From contig CANNDT010000121.1 of assembly GCA_947503365.1 (NCBI GenBank), forward strand, positions 1-11,802: DNA of 11,802 nt, written 5' to 3'. The notes under the pieces were generated by a model. That model had not been told where the DNA came from. It did not search any database and saw only the letters and a list, made by a program, of their open reading frames with translations. The number at the start of each line of letters is the position of its first letter. The first letter of the stretch is position 1. The stretch is from CANNDT01 sp945876205. Its GTDB lineage: Bacteria > Acidobacteriota > Vicinamibacteria > Vicinamibacterales > UBA2999. The translations under genes and the position numbers were made by a program. Of the stretch, positions 1 through 6,408 are shown one piece after another.

Positions 1-74
1 GCGCCTTCCTTGAACTCGTCAGAGAACTGCCGGCGGGGGCGCCGGCCACTGCTGCTTCGGGACATGCGGGACAT
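1..74 (-). CDS. IS3-family-like transposase OrfA, N-terminal fragment (runs off left edge)
   Basis: This frame starts at ATG 74-72 on the minus strand and stays open to the window edge. The visible peptide is MSRMSRSSSGRRPRRQ followed by FSDEFKEG. A basic N-terminus running into R-R-Q-F-[ST]-x-E-F-K is characteristic of the first ORF (helix-turn-helix, OrfA/InsE-like) of IS3-family elements. The start is supported by a good Shine-Dalgarno AGGTGG at 85-80 with 5 nt spacing, and by an in-frame TGA at 113-111. A second ATG at 65-63 is possible. In IS3 elements OrfA is normally joined to the DDE-type OrfB by programmed frameshifting; that part is outside the window. The gene is too short for standard ORF callers. 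Confidence 0.68.
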   Translation of the reverse strand, partial: MSRMSRSSSGRRPRRQFSDEFKEG

Positions 75-888
75 CGTATCCACCTTTCGGAACGTGTCCA
101 CGAAAGCGGATCAAGCACAGAGTGTAAATCTCGCCGTAGCGAATGCATGGAATCCCGTCCGTCACAACTTCGTCCTTCCTGATGCCCCGACCTTTCGAGA
201 AACTGCCGATTTCGCCTAACCGCTTTACCTCCCACGCCCCGTTGAAGCCGGGGAGACGACGCTGGCCGGTGAGGAGCTGCTGCATGGCGGCTCGTTTAAG
301 GTCGCGCTTCTTGGCGATCAGCCGGTCCAGTTCCGCGATCAGCGCATCCACATCACCTAAGGCCATGGCGATGACCTGCTGTTCCCAGAGCTTCGGTAAG
401 GCAATCGCAGTCGCAAAGAGATCGGGCGATGGAATCCGCTTGGTTCCGTGTGATGCTTCGGTCGCGAGGGTGAGGACTTGCTCGGCGTGGCACTGCAACC
501 ATAGAAGAATGAACTGGCTGTCAATGTTGTCGTGAACGACTAACGCCTTCATGTCCTGGTTGAACGCCACAGGTCGCTCTGCGATCGCGACTGGAAGAGT
601 ATGGGCGAGAATCATTCCGCGAACGACCATCAGCACCGCTCCTCGAGGCGCGAGGCTCGTTCCGTTACCGATCGCCTCCTCAGTGACGTGGAGGATTGAA
701 TCACGGAGCCTGGCAACCTTCATGTCCTTCGCACTCACCCACGGAATGTCACCGTTCCAGAAACGATCATTGGACATGCTGGGTGTACCGCCGCTGAACC
801 ACCGGCCGATTGCCCCCAAACGCACGACACCCCATTGGTTGGGAACTGCGCCGATCTCGGTCTGCTTGTAGCCCGCCTTCAGTTCCAC
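19..888 (-). CDS. hsdS: Type I restriction-modification specificity subunit HsdS, truncated by IS insertion
   Basis: HsdS gives a type I R-M complex its DNA specificity through two target-recognition domains (TRDs) separated by conserved helices. Residues 1-165 look like a complete TRD1, with the typical Q-T-E-I-G-x-V-P entry. Residues 166-215 are the central conserved helix, including LWEQQVIAMALGDVD, the LIAKKRDLKRA segment and LLTGQRRLPGF. TRD2 begins at W219 but stops being HsdS-like after YGEIYT (residue 256). The last 33 residues are translated IS sequence ending at TGA 21-19. Intact HsdS is usually about 400-450 aa, so roughly the last third is lost. The start is GTG at 888-886, inside the last codons of hsdM, with a 10-nt overlap that suggests translational coupling. 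The gene looks visibly AT-richer than its neighbours, as is common for exchanged TRDs. It is a disrupted gene that may still make a half-subunit. Confidence 0.88.
   Translation of the reverse strand: MELKAGYKQTEIGAVPNQWGVVRLGAIGRWFSGGTPSMSNDRFWNGDIPWVSAKDMKVARLRDSILHVTEEAIGNGTSLAPRGAVLMVVRGMILAHTLPVAIAERPVAFNQDMKALVVHDNIDSQFILLWLQCHAEQVLTLATEASHGTKRIPSPDLFATAIALPKLWEQQVIAMALGDVDALIAELDRLIAKKRDLKRAAMQQLLTGQRRLPGFNGAWEVKRLGEIGSFSKGRGIRKDEVVTDGIPCIRYGEIYTLCLIRFRGHVPKGGYDVPHVPKQQWPAPPPAVL
80..85 (-). promoter_or_regulatory. Shine-Dalgarno sequence of IS orfA
   Basis: AGGTGG on the minus strand lies 5 nt upstream of the ATG at 74-72. It fixes the start of the partial transposase gene and shows that the sequence here has changed from hsdS coding to an IS leader. 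Confidence 0.6.
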
Positions 889-3275
889 AAGGCGCCCATC
901 TTCTTGAGGTGTCTGTCTACGCGGGCGGCAAGCGTAGCAACCTCACCGGTCAGTTGCGGAAGTGGTGTGGCATAGCGCTCGGCCAGTTCGCGGATGCGGC
1001 TGGTCAGCGCCTGCGACACGCGATCGAGCTCGCTCTGCACGGTGGCGGCAAGCGTGGTCAGCCACTTGTCGTCCACGACCAGCGTCTTGACCTCGGCCTC
1101 TGAAAGGCGGCCGTACTTCGCGACGACCTTGGCATGGAGCACGCGCTGGGCGTCCTTCACCTTCTTGCCGGCCTCGGATTCCTGCTCGATGAGCGCCAGG
1201 TAGAGGTCGAGTACCTTGTGCTCATCGTCCGCCTCCTTGTCATCTTTGATGGCCTTGAGGCGCTCCCGGACGCTCCTGGTGGTGAGCTTGCCCTTGTCGG
1301 TCTTTGCTTCCGCGAGCAAGCCCTCCTCGCTTCCGTGTTCCTCTTCGAGCTCCTCAATTCGACTCATGACGGCGTCGCGGTCTGCTTCGAGCTTCTCGAT
1401 GGCGGCCTGCTCTGCGGCGAAGTAACGGGCGACGACCAAGGACTGCGGGATGAGGTCGGCATTGGGCTTGCCGCCGAGCACGGCCTTCCAGCCCTCCTGC
1501 ACGAGCAGATACACGTCGTCCTGCATCACGTCGGCCCAATAGTCCATGAGGTGCTGGTACACGTCGTACGCATCGACCAACCTCGCAGCGAGGAAGGTGT
1601 CGAGTAAGTCCTCTGACAGCTTCTCGACCAGCGCCTTCGGATGGTCTCCGGGCTTGATACCTCGCAGCCGGCGCGTGTTCGCCGCCCGCCATTTCTCAAG
1701 CAGTGTCGTAATCGACGCGTTGAACGCGGTGAACTCCGGATTGCCGAATATCGCGGCCTTGACCTCGGCCACAGGTAGCTTCAATTGACTGTAGCCAGGC
1801 CGCCCGGCGCGCTTGAACAGCAGCGCGCGCACTGATGGAAACACCTGCCAGTACTCGCCCAACCCCTCGAGATCGCGATTGGGAATGCCGCCGCGCAGAT
1901 GAGCGTCGATATCCTGCAGGTCCTCAGGCTTGCTGCTGTCGATGTAGCGCGACAGGTTGAGGTTGAAATCGTTCTTCGGAGCGCTGATCTCGGCGAGCGG
2001 CACCATGCGCGAGTAGCGCGGCATTTCGAGCTGGCGCGTGAACGTGTCGACGATGCGGTGGATGTCCTGCGCGCGCAAGCGGTTCTTGTTGCCGTCCTTG
2101 ATGAAGCCCTTCGAGGCGTCGATCATGAAGATGCCCTTCCGCGCGTGCGCATTCTCCTTGTCGACCACGACGATGCAGGCGGGAATGCCGGTGCCGTAGA
2201 AAAGATTCGGCGGGAGGCCGATGATCGCCTTGATGTAGCCACGTCTCACCATCTCGCGCCGGATACCGGCTTCAGCGCCGCCGCGAAACAGCACGCCGTG
2301 CGGCAGGTTCACAGCGGCTTTGCCCGTGCTCTTGAGACACGTGAGGATGTGTAGCAGAAACGCGTGGTCACCGTTCTTGGCGGGGGGCACGCCGAGCTCG
2401 AAGCGCTTGAACTCGTCCTCAGCCGGGTTGAACCCGGTGCTCCACGCCTTGAAGGAAAACGGCGGGTTGGCGACGACGAAGTCGAACGTCTTGAGCGCGC
2501 CGTTCTTTGCCGTGAAGTGCGGCCTGGCCAGGACGTTGTCTTGCCAGATCTCGGCCGTCGGACAGTCGTGCACAATCATGTTCATCCGCGCGAGCGCGGA
2601 CGTCGCATTGTCCATCTCCTGCCCGTAGAGCGCGAGGTCGAGGCCGGCGACGCTTCTTGCCTCGTCGTGCGCTTTCAGCAGCAGTGACCCCGAGCCACAT
2701 GTCGGATCGTGAATCGTCTGGCTGACACTCTTCGCCATACCGACGCCCACGACCTTGGCCATCACGCGAGACACTTCCGCGGGGGTGTAGAACTGCCCCT
2801 TGCTCTTACCTGACTCAGTGGCGAAGTGCCGCATCAGGTATTCGTAGGCATCGCCAAGGAGATCGTCGCCTTCGGCGCGGTTGGCGCTGAAGTCGAGGTT
2901 CGGGCTATCGAAGATCGCGACGAGGTTGGAGAGGCGATCCACCATCTCCTTCCCCTTGCCGAGCTTGTCCGGGTCGTTAAAGTCGGCGACGTCGATGACG
3001 CCCTTCAGGTCGTTCGCCTCGGCGAGCTTCGAGATGATCTTGTTCATCTTCTCGCCGATGTCCTTGTCGCCCTTGAGCGCGACCATGTCGGCGAAACGAC
3101 CGCCTCTCGGCACGTCGAGGAGTGCGTTCTTTTGTCCGGCGTACTTGTCGGAGACGTACTTCACGAATAGGAGGACGAGGACGTAATCCTTGTACTGCGA
3201 GGCGTCCATGCCGCCCCGAAGCTCGTCGCAGCTCTTCCAGATGGAAGAGTAGAGTTCAGACTTCTTGATGGGCAT
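879..3275 (-). CDS. hsdM: Type I restriction-modification DNA adenine methyltransferase subunit HsdM
   Basis: HsdM transfers a methyl group from S-adenosylmethionine to the N6 of adenine within the site chosen by HsdS. The helical HsdM N-terminal domain spans roughly residues 7-150 (SSIWKSCDELRGGMD near the start). The SAM-binding motif I is DPTCGSGSLLLKA at 190-202, preceded by GQFYTPAEV at 160-168. The catalytic motif IV is NPPF at 270-273. At 798 aa it is much longer than the roughly 500-aa enteric HsdM. The extra C-terminal part (about 480-798) is helical and charged, with a coiled-coil-like segment near 625-720. It resembles the long HsdM variants in many environmental genomes. The ATG at 3275-3273 has no clear Shine-Dalgarno sequence. 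hsdS overlaps its 3' end, and hsdR is not in the window, so it should lie beyond the IS to the left or elsewhere. Confidence 0.95.
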   Translation of the reverse strand: MPIKKSELYSSIWKSCDELRGGMDASQYKDYVLVLLFVKYVSDKYAGQKNALLDVPRGGRFADMVALKGDKDIGEKMNKIISKLAEANDLKGVIDVADFNDPDKLGKGKEMVDRLSNLVAIFDSPNLDFSANRAEGDDLLGDAYEYLMRHFATESGKSKGQFYTPAEVSRVMAKVVGVGMAKSVSQTIHDPTCGSGSLLLKAHDEARSVAGLDLALYGQEMDNATSALARMNMIVHDCPTAEIWQDNVLARPHFTAKNGALKTFDFVVANPPFSFKAWSTGFNPAEDEFKRFELGVPPAKNGDHAFLLHILTCLKSTGKAAVNLPHGVLFRGGAEAGIRREMVRRGYIKAIIGLPPNLFYGTGIPACIVVVDKENAHARKGIFMIDASKGFIKDGNKNRLRAQDIHRIVDTFTRQLEMPRYSRMVPLAEISAPKNDFNLNLSRYIDSSKPEDLQDIDAHLRGGIPNRDLEGLGEYWQVFPSVRALLFKRAGRPGYSQLKLPVAEVKAAIFGNPEFTAFNASITTLLEKWRAANTRRLRGIKPGDHPKALVEKLSEDLLDTFLAARLVDAYDVYQHLMDYWADVMQDDVYLLVQEGWKAVLGGKPNADLIPQSLVVARYFAAEQAAIEKLEADRDAVMSRIEELEEEHGSEEGLLAEAKTDKGKLTTRSVRERLKAIKDDKEADDEHKVLDLYLALIEQESEAGKKVKDAQRVLHAKVVAKYGRLSEAEVKTLVVDDKWLTTLAATVQSELDRVSQALTSRIRELAERYATPLPQLTGEVATLAARVDRHLKKMGALWN

Positions 3276-3430
3276 ATCGGATTAGAAAGTTCTCACGCCA
3301 AGACTAGGCTCGCGGTCGCACGGCGCAACAGCTTACCAGCGGCGACGACGCCGGACATCATAGCGAACGGAGCAAACGGCTTTCTCTGTGTCTCTGTGCC
3401 TCCGTGGCTCGTGATCGTTGGGCGTCGTCG
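3276..3430. other. Intergenic region between Nudix gene and hsdM
   Basis: This 155-nt gap precedes hsdM on the minus strand and follows the Nudix stop. It holds the octamer repeat at 3380-3408 and no ORF or RNA gene that I can support. The hsdM promoter should be here if hsdM is transcribed separately, but I see no convincing -35/-10 pair. It marks the border between the chromosomal-type genes and the R-M cassette. Confidence 0.5.
3380..3408 (+). repeat. CTCTGTG-type interspersed octamer repeat, copy 1
   Basis: The plus strand reads CTTTCTCTGTG, then TCTCTGTGCC and TCCGTGGC, a run of degenerate octamers CTCTGTG(T/C). It matches the reverse complement of 7619-7647 at 26 of 29 positions. It lies 23 nt beyond the Nudix stop codon. 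Unlike the second copy it has no inverted partner arm here. Confidence 0.75.
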
Positions 3431-4060
3431 CTACACGTCCAGTTCCCCCAACAGCGCAAGGAACTCGGCCAGCACCATCGCGGTAGCGCCCCAGATGTGC
3501 GCGTCGTCGAGAGCGAAGTAGGGAACGTCCATCAGATCGTGTGGAGGCAGTGAGCGCGTGCGCTGCTCCCATCGCACGAGATCTGGATCCTGCAGCCGGG
3601 CGACAGGGACTTCGATCAGCCGCTCGACCTCGGGCTCTGCCACCAGAAAGGCTGGACGCTGCGAAGCCAGCCCGAGGACTGGGTGCAGCAGGTGTCCGCT
3701 GGCGGCGATGGGAACCGGTGTGAGCTGGCGCAGGACCTCCACCGTTGCCGGATCGATCGCTACTTCTTCCTGCGCCTCGCGCAACGCCGCTCCCTCTACC
3801 GACTCACCGGGATCGATCCGACCACCGGGCAGCGACACCTGGCCGGTGTGATGACGCAGCCGCGACCCGCGCAGCGTAAGTGGCACGTGCCACAAGCCGT
3901 TGTGCGGATAGACCAGCAGCAACGCGGCAGCCGAGCGCAGGCCGTCCAGCGCCTCGTCTGACGGCTGTGGCCTGAAGCGCGGAGCCATCCGAAGCTGCGC
4001 GTCGAGCCCAGGCAACGGCCCGGCCAGAGCCCGCCGCAATGCATCGGGAAGTGCGCCCAT
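3431..4060 (-). CDS. Nudix hydrolase, CoA pyrophosphatase (NudL/YeaB)-like
   Basis: Proteins of this subfamily are thought to cleave coenzyme A or similar nucleotide diphosphates into 3',5'-ADP and 4'-phosphopantetheine in the cytoplasm. The Nudix box GX5EX7REUXEEXGU is at residues 80-102. It has G80, E86, R94, E95, E98 and E99, so the metal-binding glutamates are intact. The late glycine is alanine (EEVAI), a tolerated change. Just upstream, LTLRGSRLRHHTGQ (61-74) carries the extra L-T-x-R-x(3)-R-x-H-x-G-Q signature typical of CoA-pyrophosphatase-type Nudix enzymes. At 209 aa it has the usual size. ATG 4060-4058 is chosen because similarity begins close behind it. A repeat ends 7 nt upstream, and the only GGAAGG is 14 nt away, long for a ribosome site. 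The substrate assignment is by motif only. Confidence 0.88.
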   Translation of the reverse strand: MGALPDALRRALAGPLPGLDAQLRMAPRFRPQPSDEALDGLRSAAALLLVYPHNGLWHVPLTLRGSRLRHHTGQVSLPGGRIDPGESVEGAALREAQEEVAIDPATVEVLRQLTPVPIAASGHLLHPVLGLASQRPAFLVAEPEVERLIEVPVARLQDPDLVRWEQRTRSLPPHDLMDVPYFALDDAHIWGATAMVLAEFLALLGELDV

Positions 4061-4067
4061 CTAACTA

Positions 4068-4126
4068 GCGGCAACCTTCCTGAGACGGCACACCGAGGCA
4101 CCGAGACATCGAGGCCTTTTTGGCAA
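4068..4126. repeat. CTCGGTG-type intergenic repeat, copy 1
   Basis: This element is nearly identical to 4911-4970, with four substitutions and one indel over about 60 nt. Both contain GCAACCTTC, the TGAGAC(A/G)... arm, octamers of the form CCGAGACA on the plus strand, and the end GGCCTTTTTGGCAA. It fills almost all of the gap between the membrane-protein stop (4136) and the Nudix start (4060). It ends 7 nt before the Nudix ATG. Confidence 0.85.
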
Positions 4127-4135
4127 AGACGGTGA

Positions 4136-4903
4136 TCACTGACTGGCCCTCTTCCTCGCCTGCCATAGCGTCACGCTCTGCGTCGACAGCTGCAAGGCCA
4201 GGGCGAGAGCGATCGCAGTCGCGAGGTTGAGCGACTCGAGGCCCGCGGCGAGAACGACGCAGAAGAGGCCGAAGCTGACGAGGGCCGGAAGAAAGCCGCG
4301 AAAGAACGCGATCACGGGATCGACCCCGCGCTGCGTGTGCGTGAACGCCGCGATGATCGCGATGGCCACCGGGAATGGCGTGAGGAGCCCCGTAAGTGCG
4401 GGGCCCAGCCTGTCGGCCAGCGCGGTCAGGAGGAGAATCAGGCCGGCCGCCGACACCATCCGCATCGGCAGATCCCAGGCGGAGTGGTCAGAAGCGACAG
4501 CGAGTGTGCCGTGCGCGGGAAGCGACACGTAGCAGAGCGCGCAGCTCGCCGCGAGCATCAACCAGGCGGCGGCAAGGCCGGGATCGAGCCACTTCAGGAT
4601 CACGATGCCCGCCAGAAAGGTGGCCCAGCCGGCAGGCAGGCCGAATAACCAGCTCGTTTTCCTGCTGGCATACACGTACGCGACGCAGAAGAACGGCACG
4701 GCGACGAGCCCCACGAGCGTCGCGTGGGCCGCGCGCGCGGCAAACGCGTTGCCCTGCTCGAAGGCGTAGAAGCACAGCGTGGGACCGGCCACCGTCGGCA
4801 GGCCCGACAACCATCCGCCGACACGCGGCCCCCAGCGGCGAGCGCCAAGCGTGACCAGCGCGATCAGCGTGGGAACGAGAAAGATCTTGAGAAGGAGGAG
4901 CAT
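4136..4903 (-). CDS. Hypothetical inner-membrane protein with internal two-fold repeat (GlpM-like architecture)
   Basis: The 255-aa protein is almost entirely hydrophobic, with about seven or eight predicted membrane spans and a short basic C-terminus (ARKRASQ). I recognise the R-x-G-P-x(3)-G-x-L-x(2)-x-P pattern from conserved membrane proteins of unknown function, some called GlpM-like. I do not assign a transport substrate. The two halves align without gaps at an offset of 142 residues: RWGP at 23-26 matches RLGP at 165-168, LP at 35-36 matches FP at 177-178, G51 matches G193, and FCV at 72-74 matches FCV at 214-216. This suggests duplication and fusion of a four-helix unit. ATG 4903-4901 is used because the first span begins at once. 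No good Shine-Dalgarno sequence is visible; a repeat ends 7 nt upstream. Confidence 0.8.
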   Translation of the reverse strand: MLLLLKIFLVPTLIALVTLGARRWGPRVGGWLSGLPTVAGPTLCFYAFEQGNAFAARAAHATLVGLVAVPFFCVAYVYASRKTSWLFGLPAGWATFLAGIVILKWLDPGLAAAWLMLAASCALCYVSLPAHGTLAVASDHSAWDLPMRMVSAAGLILLLTALADRLGPALTGLLTPFPVAIAIIAAFTHTQRGVDPVIAFFRGFLPALVSFGLFCVVLAAGLESLNLATAIALALALQLSTQSVTLWQARKRASQ

Positions 4904-4910
4904 TCAGATC

Positions 4911-4970
4911 GCCGCAACCTTCGCTGAGACGACACACCGAGGCTCCGAGACACCGAGGCCTTTTTGGCAA
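4911..4970. repeat. CTCGGTG-type intergenic repeat, copy 2
   Basis: This is the second copy of the element at 4068-4126, in the same orientation. It ends 7 nt before the membrane-protein ATG, exactly as copy 1 does before the Nudix ATG. On the minus strand the end facing the gene is GAAGGTTGCGGC, against GAAGGTTGCCGC in copy 1. It forms the left arm of the hairpin at 4924-5010. Confidence 0.85.
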
Positions 4971-5010
4971 GAGGTTCTCGGTGCCTCGCTGCCTCGGTGT
5001 GTCGTCTCAG
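4924..5010. repeat. Long inverted repeat (hairpin) at the 3' end of the M20 peptidase gene
   Basis: The arms 4924-4943 and 4991-5010 are perfect inverted repeats of 20 nt (CTGAGACGACACACCGAGGC). Pairing continues inward for another 17 nt with five mismatches, to 4960 and 4974, giving 32 of 37 paired positions around a 13-nt loop. The M20 stop codon TGA (5009-5007) lies inside the arm. As RNA it could form a very stable stem that may act as a transcription attenuator or an mRNA-stabilising 3' structure. It has no U-tract typical of an intrinsic terminator on the minus strand. Confidence 0.85.
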
Positions 5011-6389
5011 TGATTGTCGTTCCCGATGTTGGCGATCTCCTGATAGAGATACGCGGACGCAATGATCCCGTTATGGAAGTTGCCCAGATCCAGCTTCTCG
5101 TCTGGCGCGTGGGCGTTCTCGTCGGGCAGGCCGATGCCGAAGAGGACGCTGGGCAGTCCCAGTTCTTCCTGGAACGTCGAGACCACCGGGATCGAGCCGC
5201 CTTCGCGGTTGAAGACCGGCGCCTGCCCGAAGCCCTGTTCGATCGCGCGGCCGGCGGCCCGCACGTACTTGTTGTCGAACTCGGTCATCCACGGCTTGCC
5301 GCCATGCATGCGCGTGATCTTCAACTCCACCGTCTTCGGCGTCACCTTCTTCAGGTACGCCTCGAACAGCTCCGCGATCTTGTTGGGATCCTGATCGGGC
5401 ACGAGACGCATGCTCACCTTCGCCATCGACACGGCCGGCAGCACGGTCTTGGCGCCTTCACCGGTGAATCCGGAGAGCAGCCCGTTGACTTCAAAGGTCG
5501 GCCTCGCCCAGACACGCTCGAGCGTCGAGTAGCCGGACTCGCCAAACAGGCGCGGTGCGCCGAGCTCCTTGCGGTACTTCGTCTCGTTGAACGGCAGCTT
5601 CTTCCACTCGGCTCGCTCGGCATCGCTCAGTGGCCGCACGTCATCGTAGAAGCCGGGAATCTTGATCCGGCCGCCGCGGTCTTTCATCTGCGCGAGCACC
5701 TGCGCCAGCACGAACGCTGGATTTGCCACCGCGCCACCAAACGAACCGGAGTGGAGGTCGCTCTTGCTGCCGCGCAGGTCGATCTGGAAATACGTGAGGC
5801 CGCGAAGCCCGTAGCAGATCGATGGAATGCCCCGGTCGAACATCGGCGAGTCGGAGATGACCACCACGTCGGCGCCGAGCTCCGACTTGTGCGCCTTGAT
5901 GAAATCATCCAGGTGAGCGCTGCCCACCTCCTCCTCACCCTCGATCAGGAACTTGATGTTGACCGGCAGCGCACCCGTCTTCTTGATGTGCGCCTCGATC
6001 GCCTTGATGTGCATGAACACCTGGCCCTTGTCGTCGGCCGAACCGCGCGCGTAGATTTCGCCGTCGCGCACGGTCGCCTCGAAGGGCGGGGTCGTCCAGA
6101 GGTCCACTGGATCGACCGGCTGCACGTCGTAGTGGCCGTAGTAGAGGATGGTCGGCTTTCCCGGTGCGCCCAACCAGTCGCCGTAGACCACCGGATGCCC
6201 GGGCGTATCGATGAGCCGCACGTTCTGCAGTCCGGCAGTCCTGATGGCGTCCGCCGTCCACTCCGCCGCCTTCCGCACGTCGGCCGCATGCTGCGGCAGC
6301 GCACTGATGCTGGGGATGGCGAGGTAGTCTTTCAACTCCTCGACGTAGCGGTCGCGATTCATGTTGATGAAATCAACAACGTCATTCAT
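5007..6389 (-). CDS. M20-family metallopeptidase (dipeptidase, CNDP/ArgE-type)
   Basis: Members of this group are two-zinc cytosolic exopeptidases that hydrolyse dipeptides. All expected metal ligands are visible: H86 in YYGHYDVQP with the following D88, the bridging D119 in RGSADDKG, E153/E154 in EGEEEVGS (one is the general base), D180 in VISDSP, and H427 in DENAHAPDE. The dimerisation (lid) domain, about residues 195-320, carries the conserved SDLHSG motif with H213. At 460 aa it has normal length and looks intact. There is no signal peptide. ATG 6389-6387 is 19 nt after the beta-barrel stop; M10 is an alternative start. Its stop codon is supplied by the arm of the 4924-5010 inverted repeat. 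The natural substrate cannot be told from sequence. Confidence 0.94.
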   Translation of the reverse strand: MNDVVDFINMNRDRYVEELKDYLAIPSISALPQHAADVRKAAEWTADAIRTAGLQNVRLIDTPGHPVVYGDWLGAPGKPTILYYGHYDVQPVDPVDLWTTPPFEATVRDGEIYARGSADDKGQVFMHIKAIEAHIKKTGALPVNIKFLIEGEEEVGSAHLDDFIKAHKSELGADVVVISDSPMFDRGIPSICYGLRGLTYFQIDLRGSKSDLHSGSFGGAVANPAFVLAQVLAQMKDRGGRIKIPGFYDDVRPLSDAERAEWKKLPFNETKYRKELGAPRLFGESGYSTLERVWARPTFEVNGLLSGFTGEGAKTVLPAVSMAKVSMRLVPDQDPNKIAELFEAYLKKVTPKTVELKITRMHGGKPWMTEFDNKYVRAAGRAIEQGFGQAPVFNREGGSIPVVSTFQEELGLPSVLFGIGLPDENAHAPDEKLDLGNFHNGIIASAYLYQEIANIGNDNH

Positions 6390-6408
6390 GGCTCAATGAT
6401 ATTCCACG

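Larger units (their letters stand above)
1..119 (-). mobile_element. Left end of an IS3-family-like insertion sequence, partial
   Basis: The hsdS reading frame loses similarity to HsdS after the codon ending at 121. Immediately beyond it, on the minus strand, lies a new short leader and then a transposase-like orfA start, which is the layout of an IS end. The exact tip cannot be fixed. Candidate outer ends starting with TG on the minus strand lie at 119, 117 and 113, the last one reading TGATCCGCTTTCGTGGACAC. The far end, the second ORF and any target-site duplication lie beyond the left edge. The family assignment rests on about 24 residues of orfA plus the TG-type tip, so IS3 is likely but the subgroup is open. 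Confidence 0.7.

Noticed and set aside
3431..4060. Nudix enzyme inactivated by loss of the late glycine in the Nudix box
   Set aside because: The metal-binding E95, E98 and E99 are kept, and alanine at that glycine position occurs in active family members.
4955..4985. Intrinsic terminator at the M20 hairpin
   Set aside because: The stem is strong, but on the minus strand no run of T follows its 3' side. The T-run (GGCCTTTTTGGC) is in the loop on the plus strand and belongs to the repeat consensus.
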